Origin: Cydia pomonella
Lineage: Eukaryota > Arthropoda > Insecta > Lepidoptera > Tortricidae
Assembly: GCF_033807575.1 (NCBI RefSeq)
Contig: NC_084714.1
Location: 32,501 to 96,500, forward strand
Reading direction: 5' to 3'
DNA length: 64,000 nucleotides
How positions within the stretch are numbered: the stretch's first letter is position 1; each line of letters begins with the position of its first letter. This document shows positions 19,724 to 30,209 of the stretch, piece after piece. A program made the translations under genes and the position numbers. The notes under the pieces were generated by a model. That model saw only the letters and a program-made list of their open reading frames with translations, searched no databases and had not been told where the DNA came from.

Positions 19724-19737
19724 CGATGGAACCACCC
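19724..19737. repeat. 14-bp target-site duplication, left copy (M2 insertion)
   Basis: CGATGGAACCACCC, repeated at 26303-26316. The M2 poly(T) starts at the next base, so first-strand cleavage was CCC|T in the M1 coding sequence. Confidence 0.9.
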
Positions 19738-20097
19738 TTTTTTTTTTTTTTTTTTTTTTTTTGGTATCGCAGGGGTGAATGCATTTACGCATCATCGCCC
19801 CCCGGGCGAGGGAAGCCCATTGGGGGGGCGGTATGTGGGACTCGCTCCTTCCGTAACCCCCTCTGCTATTCAGAGGGAGAGGAGGAGAATACCCACTAAC
19901 CTCCCCTGCGGCGTTTCCGTCCATGCCGTTAAGGGGGGTGCTGGGGGCTCGCAAGCATGTCACCTCAGCACCCCCCCGGCGGTCCCGACCCGGATGAACC
20001 GGGACTTCACACCAGTTTGGGGAGAGTCAGCAAACGCATAACTGACTCTCCCCCCTCCCATGTAGGGCCGTGTTGTGCGGGTCCCCCACCCGCTGCC

Positions 20098-23000
20098 CTA
20101 CTGGGGTATAGCACGGTTCGCGTTGACGAACCGCCTAAGCCTCCTTCCTATTCGTCTGCGCCGGATCGGATGCGCATTCGGGTCTTCTTCGCGTTCTCGC
20201 TCCTCAATCTCCTTTTGCGAGACGACCGTGTCGCAAAAGGAGACCACCGCCTCCCAGGATCTCTCGCTGCTCAACATGGCCGCCACGACGCTGTGCAGCG
20301 AGAGATCATTGGTGCCAATGGCAACCGCCAGAGCATCACGCTCCACACCCCAGCGATTGCACACCTGCAGGGTGTGCTGGGCGGTGTCGTCCGTCTCACC
20401 ACATTGGTGGCAGGCTGGGGTAGGCTCACGACCGATCCTGTGCAGGTAGTGCCCGAAGCATCCGTGTCCGGTCAGTACCTGCACCAGTCTATACCCCACC
20501 CTGCCGTGCATCCGATCCAGCCAGCCCTCGAGCGACGGGAGAACTGCCCCTATGGTGTAGGTTCCATAGGGGGAGTTCTCCAGGACCTCCTTCCATTTGT
20601 CTCGCATCCTCCCGATCGCCATTCTGCGCATGTTCCTCAGTTCTTCAGGGGCAGGGAATTCGCCTGTCTCCCTGCTCCTGATTCTCTGCCTGTGCGCGTC
20701 AGCGAGCACCTCAGCATCCAGTTCCCAAGGGGAGGTGCCCGCCAACACGCACGCTGCCGCCCAACTGACCGTCACATAGGCCCTGCAGACGCGTATGGCT
20801 ATCACCCGTTGGGGCCTCCGTATCAGGGCTTTATTTTCCCCATTCAGCTTGTCAGCCCAGATCGGGGCCCCATATAGAGCCATTGAACGGGCCACTCCGG
20901 CATACAGACGTCTGCAGACATGCGACGGTCCTCCCACGTTGGGCAGCAGCCGACCCATTTCTGAGGCTGCCGTCACTATTCGGGGAGCAATTTGGCGGAA
21001 GTGCTCCCCGAAGTTCCAACTCCTGTCCAGTGTGAGGCCTAGATATTTTATGTGAGGCCTCACCTGCACCTGCTCTCTAGCGATTCTGAGGGAGGCACCC
21101 GCAGGCACCCTCCATCCTCTTTTTGCGAAGACTATCGCATCCGTCTTCTGGAGGGATACCTGCAGTCCTAAGAGGCGGATTCTCAGGATTATGAGGTCGG
21201 CCGCGACCTCCGCCCTCCTCAATGCCTCCCTCAGCTCCTTGCCTCGAACGGCCACCATTGTGTCGTCAGCATAACACATGAGGGCCATCCGGGGGAGTAG
21301 CTCTGCACGGATGGCCCAGTCAAAGCCGATGTTCCATAACAGGGGTCCAAGCACAGACCCCTGGGGAACACCGCAGGCCATCCGTCTCTCCAGCCGTCCA
21401 TGAGGGGTGTTGCAAACCACCACCCTGTCTGTCAGGTAGTGGTCAACAACACGCCGCAGGTATGGGGGCACCTCATGGTATTTCAGGGCCTCTCGAATAA
21501 CTGAGTACGGGAGGGTACCAAACGCGTTTGCAATGTCCAGAGACACCGCAATGGCACCCTCTCCCTTCCTCTGGGCATCCTCTCGAAAGGCCCGAAGTGC
21601 CCCCAGTGCGTCCATTGTGGACCTGCCATTCCGGAATCCAAACTGGCGGTCCGAAAGGTTGGGGCCCGTCTGGACTAGGTGCCGGTTGATCCTTGACGCT
21701 ATTATGCGTTCAAGCATCTTCCCGGTTTCGTCCAGTAGTACGATGGGCCTCCATCCTGATGGGGAGTCCGCCGGCCTGGACTCCTTTCGCAGAAGGCACA
21801 CTATGCCCTCCTTCCAGTACCTTGGAAACTGTCCATCCCTTAGGCACTGGTCAAAAATGGATTTGAGACAGTCTCCAAGGTACTCCATCACTACCGGGAT
21901 TATTAACCCGTGTACTCCATCCGGGCCCGGGGCCTTTCTGCAGGCCCTTATTTTGTGGGCGACGTGGGCCATTTCGCCCTCCGTCACAGGGGGCACCGCC
22001 TCCGGAACTATAGGCTCTTCCTCCATGGGGACCACCATAGCAGGCGGGTCAAATTCCTGGGCTGGTGGGAACAGTCCCTCCAATATGTTTTGGAGGGTCC
22101 CTGTGTCCATAGCCTCTATAGGGGCAGCTTGGCGGAGCTTTTTCCTCACCAGCTTATATGGCCGTCCCCACGGATCCTGGTCCAAAGAGGCCAAAAAGGC
22201 CCCGTGCGCCGCATCCTTCGCTTGGGCAATGGCGAGATTCAAGGCCTTCTTGGCCTCGTTTAGCGCCACATGGAATGCCTCCAGTTCCTCTGGCGTATGC
22301 CGCCTCCTACGGCAGCGTGTAAAGCGCCGTCTTGCCGCATTACATGAGAGCCGGAGTGCGGCAACTTCAGGGCACCACCAATAAGTGGCCTTTCTCCTTT
22401 TGGGCGGGCCCGCTCTCCTCATCGAGGCGTCACAGGTCCTGATGAGGGAGGCTCGGAAACCATGAGCCAAGTCATCCGCACTGGCTTCTTCTGGCGCCCG
22501 GCGTCCCCATCTGGCCTCCACCATGGCCGCCTCTCTGGCTGCTTCCCGGTCTAGGGATGCCAAGCTCCACCTCACGAGTCTCTCGTTCCCCCTTGCCTGC
22601 CTCGGTTGTTGGCCTTGCTGGGCTCTGGAGACCCTCATTCTGATGTATAAATGGTCAGATAGGGTCTCCGTGTCTTCCAGCACCCGCCAGTTCACCACGC
22701 GTGCTGCCACCACCGGGGAGGCTAATGTTATGTCAATAACAGAACCTCCCCCCAGGCGCACGCAGGTGTTTGCTGTGCCCCGGTTGACCACTTCGAGCCC
22801 GAGCCCGACCAACCAATCGAGAAGTGCCGCTCCTCTAGGATCGGTCCTGGGGGAGCCCCAGGCAGCGCATTTGGCGTTGAGATCCCCCAGGACCATTATG
22901 GGGGAGGGCGCCAACCCAGCTATTGCCCGACCGAGCCTCTCCAGGTAGGCCTCAAATTCATGTAGTGGCCTATTTGGGGAGAAGTAGACCCCAATCAATA

Positions 23001-23270
23001 AAATGTCCCCCAGTTTGGCCACCACATAACCAGAGCCCGTAGAAACTCTGGAGAGGGGCCGACCGCCCATGACCGGGCCACAATGGCCACCGAGGCCAAC
23101 GTGCCAGCCCTGTCACCCACCCAATTCGCCTGTTGCGGGACGTAATACGGCTCCGCAACAACAGCCGCAGCAACCTCCCACTCCGCTATGTGCTGGATCA
23201 TGAGATCTTGCGCACGTGGGGAGTGGTTTAGGTTGCACTGGAGCAACTCTAAATTATGCCTTGGAGGCAT
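20098..23270 (-). pseudogene. M2 ORF2 (endonuclease-RT), one frameshift
   Basis: Starts at ATG 23270-23268, overlapping the ORF1 stop in the pentanucleotide TAATG. The N terminus (MPPRHNLELLQCNLNHSPRAQ, EPYYVPQQANW) is in one frame. Near 23045-23070 the frame changes, and the rest ([43 protein letters not shown], then RT) runs uninterrupted to 20098. RT motifs: [47 protein letters not shown] and YADD at 21262-21273. The C-terminal finger is CHQCGETDDTAQHTLQVC. No RNase H. The single-base shift could be decay or an assembly error. Confidence 0.9.
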
Positions 23271-25588
23271 TAGTCTTCCATGGGCTGCTGTTCCGTCCGG
23301 TTATCAGGTCTATTCTGGGGGGCAACCGCTGCGGCATTTGCGGGGCCGGCAGAGTGGGCCTCCTTCCCTCTGACTGGAGGGGGGTTGCAGGCGTTCCCGC
23401 CCATCACATGCCCCGCCTTTAACCCGGCATGATGGCACACTACGCACCAGGGGGCCAGCGCGGTGCAGTCCTGGCTTTTGTGACCTGGTTTACTGCACCT
23501 GTAGCACCAGTTGGTCCTGTCAACCGGGGACGGGCACAAAGGCCTCGTGTGTCCCGTCCCCATGCAGCGGTAGCAGCGTAGAGGCAACTGTTCAAGGGCC
23601 TCCACACGGGCCGCTGACCATCCAACCACGATACGTCCTGCAGTGACAACCACTTTGGCCGCTGTTAGTGGGCACCGCAGGATGACCGAACCAGTCCCGT
23701 TGGCCGCCATTCTTATTGCCCCGACCGTCACCTGGTCTTCTGGGCACCTGCCTCTGGCGGCCACCTCCCTTTTTAAGATCTCCGGGGTGACGGATTCGTC
23801 AAAGCCGGAGATCTTAATTTCTGCCTTTTTTACTGGCCGGTAAACATCGGCCACATCGCCTACTAGGCTCCGGAGCCGCTCCACCAGATTATCAGCCGCC
23901 TGGCTACTCTGCGCCCCGGGGACCTCGATGATTCTCGACCCTGTCGCCGTCTTCCGAACTTTGAGGTGGTCAACGCCGAGCTCCGCCAATTTAAGTGTAG
24001 TGGCCCTTTCCATGACCGACCTATAGTCCGTCTGGGCGTCGGACTTAAGGGTCACGACGACCGCCGCCATGGTTGGGGCCACTAATTTAGGGGCTGCCAC
24101 CTTCTTCGGGTTCTTCTGCTGCTGTTGGGGCTGGGAAGGGGCTTTGGCCTTGCCCCTCTTGACCACCGTAGTCCATCCTTCCTGTTGGGGAGCAGGGGGC
24201 GCAGGTGGCGGCACACTTGGACGAGCCGGTCTCCTTGGTACCCGAGGAGCTGGGGCCACCGGCTGTGGTTTTTTGCCTCTTGGTTTAGGTACCGGCCTGG
24301 TGGCTTGGGTCTGCCCAGCCGGTGTCTGCGGCGTTTGGGGCACTTCGGCCACTCGAGGCGCCCCTCCTGGAGCTTGGAATGACGCCGTTTGAGATGCCCC
24401 TTTGCTACTATTTTGCGGCCTTGGGGGATTAGGTACCTCAGTTTGATGTACCGTCTGGTCTAGGTCCATCTCTTGTTCCTGGAGCCTTCTCCTCCTATCA
24501 GCCGCTAACGGTGGTCGGCGGATGGGCTCCGGGGGCAGCCGTCCCTCCACGCTCTCGAGGCGGGCATTCATCATGTTGCCCAGGGACTTGAACATTTCGC
24601 TCCTAAAGTTCCCCAGGCGGACGTCCATGAGGTTGCCCAATTCCTCAAGGAGGGCATGCATCTCAGTCCTCTCCCTTGCTGGCTCCGTCTGTTTGCGCTC
24701 AGAGAAAGCCTTGCGCAGCGCTTTCGTCTCAAGACGGAGCTGCCCCAGCTCCTTCCGCATTCTTTCGTTGTCCGCTTTCAGTGAGCGGACAACCTCTGAC
24801 TCCTCCATCGAATCCGCGAGTTCTATTAACCCCTTGCAAGCAGCGTTAATGCTACCCCATATTTCGCCCTTGAGGTTTTTGCTCCTGGCCGCATCCTTGA
24901 TGATGTTCTCTGCAAGGGCCTTGATGCGGCCTCCAGGGGTTTCAAACCCCTCTGGGGTTTCCTCCGTCTGTATCGGGCTTCGCGACCGCCTGCCCGTCTG
25001 TCGTTTTGGTTTGGGACTGTAGACAGCTTCCGTCTCCGTTTCTGTCTCGTAGTCCTCAAGCTGAGCTTTGGCGGCGCTGAGCCCCGTATAGCGCCCTTTA
25101 CCGCGGCCCCGGCGGGCAGTGCTTAGTTTGCGCACCCGGGTCTCACCTGCACTGTCTGGGCCCTCTCTGCCCCTTTTCTCCCTTCTTCCCCTTTCCTCCC
25201 CTGTTCCTTCTTGGTTGAGACTCCTCGCATCATCGAATTCCACGATGCTTCCCCACTCGTCAGAAGACGTCTGTGAGAGGCGCCTTACACTCCTCTTTTC
25301 ACCCGCCCAAAATCTTCCCAAAGTAGGGGTGGGGGAGTCATCCCCCCCCCCAATGTACCCCCTTCCAGTCTCTTCTCCATCCTGGCTCATCTCCGAAATC
25401 ACCTCCCTTTGGGACTCCGAATTGGCCCCCATTCCCTCCGAACGCTGGTTACCCCCCCTTTTTCTTAACACCCTCCCTTTTCCTCCTTTATCCCCCCCCG
25501 GATCCGGAGTTTCCCCCTCCTTACCCATGAAGGAAACGACCCCACAAGCGTTTTCCGTAAAATCGGTCAAGCGTGATCCGTACCACAC
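23270..25588 (-). CDS. M2 ORF1 (gag-like, CCHC knuckles)
   Basis: 772 aa from the first ATG; an internal ATG at 25528 (MGKEGETPDPGGD) is an equally good start. Acidic and charged N terminus, a probable coiled coil in the middle (VRSLKADNERMRKELGQLRL), a Pro/Gln-rich basic linker, a gag core (AAVVVTLKSDAQTDYRSVMER, AEIKISGFDESVTPEIL) and three C-terminal knuckles: CYRCMGTGHTRPLC, CYRCSKPGHKSQDC and CVVC...H...C. It probably binds element RNA and escorts it to telomeres, as shown for silkworm TRAS/SART ORF1 proteins. It ends in TAATG, shared with the ORF2 start. Confidence 0.9.
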   Translation of the reverse strand: MWYGSRLTDFTENACGVVSFMGKEGETPDPGGDKGGKGRVLRKRGGNQRSEGMGANSESQREVISEMSQDGEETGRGYIGGGDDSPTPTLGRFWAGEKRSVRRLSQTSSDEWGSIVEFDDARSLNQEGTGEERGRREKRGREGPDSAGETRVRKLSTARRGRGKGRYTGLSAAKAQLEDYETETETEAVYSPKPKRQTGRRSRSPIQTEETPEGFETPGGRIKALAENIIKDAARSKNLKGEIWGSINAACKGLIELADSMEESEVVRSLKADNERMRKELGQLRLETKALRKAFSERKQTEPARERTEMHALLEELGNLMDVRLGNFRSEMFKSLGNMMNARLESVEGRLPPEPIRRPPLAADRRRRLQEQEMDLDQTVHQTEVPNPPRPQNSSKGASQTASFQAPGGAPRVAEVPQTPQTPAGQTQATRPVPKPRGKKPQPVAPAPRVPRRPARPSVPPPAPPAPQQEGWTTVVKRGKAKAPSQPQQQQKNPKKVAAPKLVAPTMAAVVVTLKSDAQTDYRSVMERATTLKLAELGVDHLKVRKTATGSRIIEVPGAQSSQAADNLVERLRSLVGDVADVYRPVKKAEIKISGFDESVTPEILKREVAARGRCPEDQVTVGAIRMAANGTGSVILRCPLTAAKVVVTAGRIVVGWSAARVEALEQLPLRCYRCMGTGHTRPLCPSPVDRTNWCYRCSKPGHKSQDCTALAPWCVVCHHAGLKAGHVMGGNACNPPPVRGKEAHSAGPANAAAVAPQNRPDNRTEQQPMED

Positions 25589-26302
25589 TTGACAAAGTTA
25601 CGGATTTGGGGAATAAAAATTATTTTCCCCCACTTCCAAGTGTCCAAAAATTTCGGGACACGGGCAGGAATACGGAGTTTAGCCTCCCCTATCCGAATCC
25701 CGAAACGCCCGAACACTAGTTACTCGGGTTTAGACGCTATCTTTTTTTGAAAATTTACAAACTTAAAGAATGTAGTTGATAGCGCCTAAAAACGAGAATA
25801 GCAATTCAGTTATTCCTTAATAACTCCTGACCCTGGGGTCAGAAAATTACAAGTAGACCGTCTCTAGGTAGGTCTTAACCTTGCCTAAATTACCCTATCG
25901 CTAAAAAACAAGAAAGTAGAAGAAAAAAGAAGATACAATTTTTTTTCAAAAATAAAAACAAGATTCCAAATTTCAAAACAAAGATTTGTTTTCCCTGTAA
26001 CTCCGGAAACAAAAGTCCCAGCGCTGCAGGGAAAACGGCAGAAGAAAGAAGAAAAGAAATGAAAAATTATAAGCTTAAAACAAAGAACAGAAAAAGAAAC
26101 AAAAAGAAGATAGAAATTTTTAAACGGAAAACAAAAACCGCACAAAAACACTACAAGTCAAAAAAATCGAAAAGTCCAAAAATATCGCCAAGTCGTCAAG
26201 TAAGAGCTGTTTCAGTAACCGGGATGGATAGCAAAAAATTGTTTTAGTCTAAGTTCCGAATTTCACCAAAATAGCTCAATAACACCTCACGAAAAAACCT
26301 CC
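25589..26302 (-). promoter_or_regulatory. M2 5' leader
   Basis: About 710 nt of AT-rich leader with no credible ORF, ending at the target-site duplication. Contains a perfect 10-bp inverted repeat GTTTTCCCTG (25988-25997) / CAGGGAAAAC (26027-26036) with a 29-nt loop. Because it ends exactly at the duplication, it is probably the complete or near-complete 5' end. Confidence 0.65.
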
Positions 26303-26316
26303 CGATGGAACCACCC
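26303..26316. repeat. 14-bp target-site duplication, right copy (M2 insertion)
   Basis: CGATGGAACCACCC, identical to 19724-19737. It continues into the displaced M1 sequence CTGCTGTCGCACACA, the codons that precede the GGSI motif. Confidence 0.9.
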
Positions 26317-26819
26317 TGCTGTCGCACACATGTATCGACTGACCCCTGATTAACAACAACCAGGCCATTCGCAACCGCCCACTCTTCTAGTTCCCGCCCA
26401 TTTGCATCCGTTGCTGGCGATCCCCACGCGACAGACTTGGCGTTAAAATCGCCCGCAACAAGCACTGGACGCGACTCGCAGCGACCGATAACCGCTCCCA
26501 CTTCTACTAAAAAGGCCTCAAATTCGGCCACACTCCTATTGGGCGAGAAATATACACTGACCACTGTGATGCCACTGAGGAGCACGGCCACAAATCCCTT
26601 CCCTTTTTCCACCTTTTCAAAGGGCGGTGAGCCAGCAGCTGTTTGCGTGATTATCGCCACCGATTCATCGTGGTCCCCAGCCCAATTGTCCCTTTGGGGG
26701 ATATGGTAGGGCTCAGAGACGATAGCGACGTGTGTCAACCACTGCGCCATGCTCTGAAACAGAAGATCCTGAGCATCAAGGGCGTGGTTGAGGTTCACCT
26801 GCACAAATTGTAACGCCAT
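26317..26819 (-). pseudogene. M1 ORF2, N-terminal endonuclease fragment
   Basis: Starts at ATG 26819-26817, overlapping the ORF1 stop as TAATG. It encodes ALQFVQVNLNHALDAQDLLF, VSEPYHIPQRDNW, VYFSPNRSVAEFEAFL, GDFNAKSVAWGSP and VDTCVRQQGGSI, the APE-type endonuclease N-terminal half. Coding identity is lost at the M2 insertion; the codons reading on to 26244 are M2 leader sequence. Confidence 0.9.
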
Positions 26820-29119
26820 TATGTGGTTTCCATTAGCGCTGCCTGCTCGTCCTCGGCCGCATCGGTGGCGGGTCGGTTGACAGATTGCGAGGGGGCTCGG
26901 AAGCCATCGCTATTCTTCTTTCCCTTCTTGTTGATTTTGGAAGCAGCGCACGTCTTGCTTCCAATCGTGTGTTCTGCCGGTTTATTGGCAGCCGCGCAAA
27001 CAACGCAGTGCGGCGTGGCAGAACACGTGGCCGCCTTATGGCCGGACTGGCCGCAGCGGTAACATGAGTCGCTCCGGTCCTCTTGAGCCCTACACTGCGC
27101 ACGCACGTGGCCTGCTCCGAGGCAGCGGAAGCAGCGCATGGGCTTTTGGTCCAGCAGTTGTACCCTTGCCGATACCCATCCAACAAGTAGTCGGCCACTG
27201 TCGGTCAACTTTTTAATCACCGTAATGGGGCAACGAACCCAGATAGAACCCAGGCCTGAGAAGTCCCTACGGATTTCGCCACACTTTATTTGGTCTATGT
27301 GGCACCCACCCATTTTGACCACGGCTTCTTTCACCTCTTCCGGCGTGACAGAGTCATCTAGCCCTGAGATGCGCACTTCTGCGGTTTTTGTAGGTCTAGA
27401 GACTTGGACCACCTCATTATTTAGTTTCTCCCTCAATTTGTCGGCGAGAGCATCTGCTTTTTCGCCGCTGGCTGCACCAGGGACTTCGATAATGGTCGCC
27501 CCCGTGACTGCCCTCTTGAACCGAACTCCTTGAATCTGCAGCTCGTTTAGGTCGATCTTTGTCCTGGCCTCCTTTAAAATGTCCCCATAAGTAGTTTTGC
27601 CCTCCTCAGCTTCCGGCTTCAGCGTGAGGACAATCGCCGCTGAGCGTGGAGGTCGCAGTTTGCGGGCCTTTTTAGGAGCTGCTTTCTGCGGCGGAGGACC
27701 CTTTGCCTTTTTACTTTTTCCCTTCTTAACCACCTTTGTCCAGGGCTCATCCACGTTGGCCGGAGCAGGCGGTAATGGACGAGGCTCACGTGGTGGTTGC
27801 GCGGGTTGAGTCGTCTTTCCCTTCTTCTTTCCCTTTTTTGTCGCCGCTTTCTTCCTCTCACTACTAGGAGCAGAAGACTGTTGCGGAGCATTAGGTGCCG
27901 TCGATATGTTCAACCCGCTCGGTCCAGCGACGGGTTGTACCGTCGGGGCTGTGCGAGATGTTGCTGCAGCCTGCCTGTTGTTCACCTGAGAGGGAGGTTG
28001 GGCCGTCTTTTTTGCCTTATCTGCGGCCAGTGGAGGCCGCACGGTCTTCGCTGGAAGAAGCCTGTCCTCTAGGGCTTCCAGACGAGCGTTCATCATTTTC
28101 CCCACTTTCACCATCATCGTATGCTCCGCATCCTGTTGGGAAGCGCTAGATGGAGTCGCAAGCGACTGTTGTGAGGCCGGTGACAGCGGGGATGGAGCTG
28201 CTCTTGCGAGTCGCAGTTCCTTCCTTAGTTCCTCCTGCTCCTTTTGGAGGTCTGCTAATTGCGCTTGCAGTCGAGCGACAGTCCGCTGCAGCAGCTTCGT
28301 CTCTTCGCTGGTGGTGCGTTCGAGCATCACTTCGGCAAAGTCTGCTATTGCAGTGGCCGCTTGCTTTAGCTTCCGCTGAAAGGTACCTTTCAGGTTGCCG
28401 GAAGTAGCAACTACTTTGTTTATTACAGCCACGCTGTCGAGGACTTGTACGTTTAGAGCCGACATAAGCTGACTCTCTCCCTCTGTACCATGCGCAACTC
28501 TGCGCTCCGCGGTTGGCCGCATGCGGATGGTCATATTTTCTAAATCCGCCTCAGCCTTTTCGGCCGCCTGCCGGCGGAATTCTTCCTTCGCCAATTTATA
28601 AGCTTCTCGGGTCTTGCCCAAGCCCGCATATTTCCCAGTTGTTATGGGACTACCCTTTGATTTGGGTTTCTCGGCAGATTTTTTTGCCTCCGGCTCTTCA
28701 TCACTGGGCTCCGAGAGCTCTGTCCGCTTCCTCTTTTGACTTTCTTCAGCCCAGAATCGGCCAAACGATGAGGAACTGGATTCAGATCCAGATCTAGACC
28801 TCGTTTTCACGGTTGATAGGCTCGAATCCGTGTCTGTGTTGTCCGAGAGAGCACTTGTGTCCATCACTCCGTCCAGACGTTCAAGCGAGACTCGGCATTC
28901 CCGCAGGCGTAGCCGTGAAGGCGTCGCGTTCAGTTCAGAAACGCCGCCGGCTGTTCCCTCATTTCCGGCGCTTGTAGCGCCCATCCTTCCGTCTTCAATG
29001 GTGTGGTCCTGAGAAGGACCGTTTTCAGTGTGGCCCTGAGAAGGGCCGTTTAGGTTTGTGTTTTTATTATTTTGACTTGCCATTTGATTCCCACGAGCAT
29101 GAGACGATATAAATTTCAC
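26819..29119 (-). CDS. M1 ORF1 (gag-like, CCHC knuckles)
   Basis: 766 aa from the first ATG; the ATG at 29083 (MASQNNKN) may be the true start. Ser/Glu-rich N terminus, a helical, coiled-coil-like middle (LLQRTVARLQAQLADLQKEQ), a Lys/Pro-rich linker, a gag core ([37 protein letters not shown]) and knuckles CFRCLGAGHVRAQC, CYRCGQSGHKAATC and CVVC...H...C. The middle region is strikingly close to M5 ORF1, while the N-terminal 150 residues are different. Frame intact; it stops in TAATG. Confidence 0.9.
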   Translation of the reverse strand: MKFISSHARGNQMASQNNKNTNLNGPSQGHTENGPSQDHTIEDGRMGATSAGNEGTAGGVSELNATPSRLRLRECRVSLERLDGVMDTSALSDNTDTDSSLSTVKTRSRSGSESSSSSFGRFWAEESQKRKRTELSEPSDEEPEAKKSAEKPKSKGSPITTGKYAGLGKTREAYKLAKEEFRRQAAEKAEADLENMTIRMRPTAERRVAHGTEGESQLMSALNVQVLDSVAVINKVVATSGNLKGTFQRKLKQAATAIADFAEVMLERTTSEETKLLQRTVARLQAQLADLQKEQEELRKELRLARAAPSPLSPASQQSLATPSSASQQDAEHTMMVKVGKMMNARLEALEDRLLPAKTVRPPLAADKAKKTAQPPSQVNNRQAAATSRTAPTVQPVAGPSGLNISTAPNAPQQSSAPSSERKKAATKKGKKKGKTTQPAQPPREPRPLPPAPANVDEPWTKVVKKGKSKKAKGPPPQKAAPKKARKLRPPRSAAIVLTLKPEAEEGKTTYGDILKEARTKIDLNELQIQGVRFKRAVTGATIIEVPGAASGEKADALADKLREKLNNEVVQVSRPTKTAEVRISGLDDSVTPEEVKEAVVKMGGCHIDQIKCGEIRRDFSGLGSIWVRCPITVIKKLTDSGRLLVGWVSARVQLLDQKPMRCFRCLGAGHVRAQCRAQEDRSDSCYRCGQSGHKAATCSATPHCVVCAAANKPAEHTIGSKTCAASKINKKGKKNSDGFRAPSQSVNRPATDAAEDEQAALMETT

Positions 29120-29818
29120 TGGCGGGTAACGCTCATCCCGAAACGCAGTGGGCTATATACTCTAGAGGGCACCTGGTATCTAGAGGTTTTAACGACTTCG
29201 CTGTCGGGTGTTAAAGGGTTTTCCTTCCCGCGGGCCGGCCAATTAAGGCAAGCCCTCCGCGCCGCGAACACTACCCGTACCCCATAACGCCAGTGATGGG
29301 GGTCGTTGGGAAGGTGCTGCGGGTTGCGGGATTAAAGGCGAGCTGGCGTAGACTCCCCTACGTAGTCTCGTTAGAAACTACCAACTACGGCTTCACTCAT
29401 TTATTTTGGATGGCCGAAAAAGACCACCCTGTCCCCCCCGGACCAATAGGTCGACAAAATTCTTCAAAAGAAGTGAGCCCCGAAATTGGCATGGACCGCC
29501 TAAAAGACCGCCAAACCCAAAGCAGCTTTGTCAGCCGCCGCCCTCTCGACCGAAAACGGTCCCTCTAAAGAGGTAACCCCCCCCCCTGGCCGCATCCGAA
29601 AGGACCTCTGCTAGACAGAGGACCTACGGAGAGACCCCCATCCCCCCCACGACAGGACATTGGCAGCACCGGTAAGCAATAACTTAAAACAGGATATTAC
29701 TTACCGTTGCCCCCGGGGTGCACCGTCCAAGAGCCCTTCCCTTACCCCCGGATCACTAGGATCAGAAGGCATGAGAAAAGACTTGGCACACTGGGAGGTT
29801 TCCTGTCCGTAGCACCCC
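29120..29818 (-). promoter_or_regulatory. M1 5' leader
   Basis: GC-rich leader with pyrimidine-rich runs. The section around 29413-29818 matches the M6 leader closely, including CCAATAGGTCGACAAAATTC and the CGAAAACGGTCCCTCTAAAG segment. No convincing ORF. R1-clade leaders usually hold the internal promoter. Confidence 0.65.
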
Positions 29819-29857
29819 AACCTAACCTAACCTAACCTAACCTAACCTAACCTAACC
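29819..29857 (+). repeat. Telomeric (CCTAA)n tract, 8 units
   Basis: Between the M1 5' end and the M3 tail. Confidence 0.96.
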
Positions 29858-30209
29858 TTTTTTTTTTTTTTTTTTTTTTCGTTGGAAAAATGCTTTATGC
29901 ATACCCACACACCCGGGGGAGAACATGTGGGTTATGTGGGACTCTGCAAAAGGCGCCTCTACCCACTAAAAAACCAACGGTATGCCTGCGCGCCGCCAAT
30001 GGGGCGTGGCCACGGGATCTCTTAAGTACGCAACCGTGACCACGCCGGCGCCGCCCGCCACTACCACATGCGGCGGGCCCTTCTCCTGGGGGGGCTTGAG
30101 ATGGCCTTACCCCTGCCTCCTCAGAAGGCACGTGGGCATACCACGCGCGCCTTCTCTGCGAGGTCTATGTAATGGGCAGCGACGCCCCCGCGCCGCTGCC
30201 CAGACCTCT

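Larger units (their letters stand above)
16691..19737 (-). mobile_element. TRAS-like element M1, 3' part
   Basis: Minus-strand element whose poly(A) tail appears as poly(T) 16691-16751. The element is interrupted at 19737 by the nested insertion of M2; its 5' part continues at 26303-29818. Evidence for one original element: the coding sequence stops inside the endonuclease at the same residue where the 26317-26819 segment ends, and the two sides share the 14-bp duplication CGATGGAACCACCC. The 3' UTR (16754-16866) folds with AGAGGGG/CCCCTCT outside and CCAGGC/GCCTGG inside. Confidence 0.9.
19738..26302 (-). mobile_element. TRAS-like element M2, nested in M1
   Basis: A 6.6-kb minus-strand element: tail 19738-19762, 3' UTR to 20097, ORF2 20098-23270 (one frameshift), ORF1 23270-25588 and leader 25589-26302. 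It is flanked on both sides by the same 14 bp of M1 ORF2 instead of telomeric repeats, so it is an off-target insertion into another telomeric element. It represents a different subfamily from M1: the ORF1 sequence and 3' stem arms (GCAGGGG/CCCCTGC, 19769-19909) differ. Confidence 0.92.
26303..29818 (-). mobile_element. TRAS-like element M1, 5' part
   Basis: Carries the M1 leader (29120-29818), ORF1 (26819-29119) and the first 170 or so codons of ORF2, cut off where M2 inserted. The leader is full length: its outer end GTCCGTAGCACCCCA meets the telomeric tract at 29819. A long part of it (about 29413-29818) is nearly the same as the M6 leader (60835-61242). Confidence 0.9.

Noticed and set aside
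19712..20877. Forward-strand ORFs of 100-306 codons opposite the minus-strand elements
   Set aside because: They are GC-rich shadow frames of ORF1/ORF2 or UTR without recognisable domains; the same applies to 34194-35570 and other long forward frames in minus-strand blocks.
19724..26316. M1 ORF2 interrupted by an intron
   Set aside because: The interrupting DNA is a complete poly(A)-tailed two-ORF retrotransposon with a 14-bp duplication, not an intron with splice signals.
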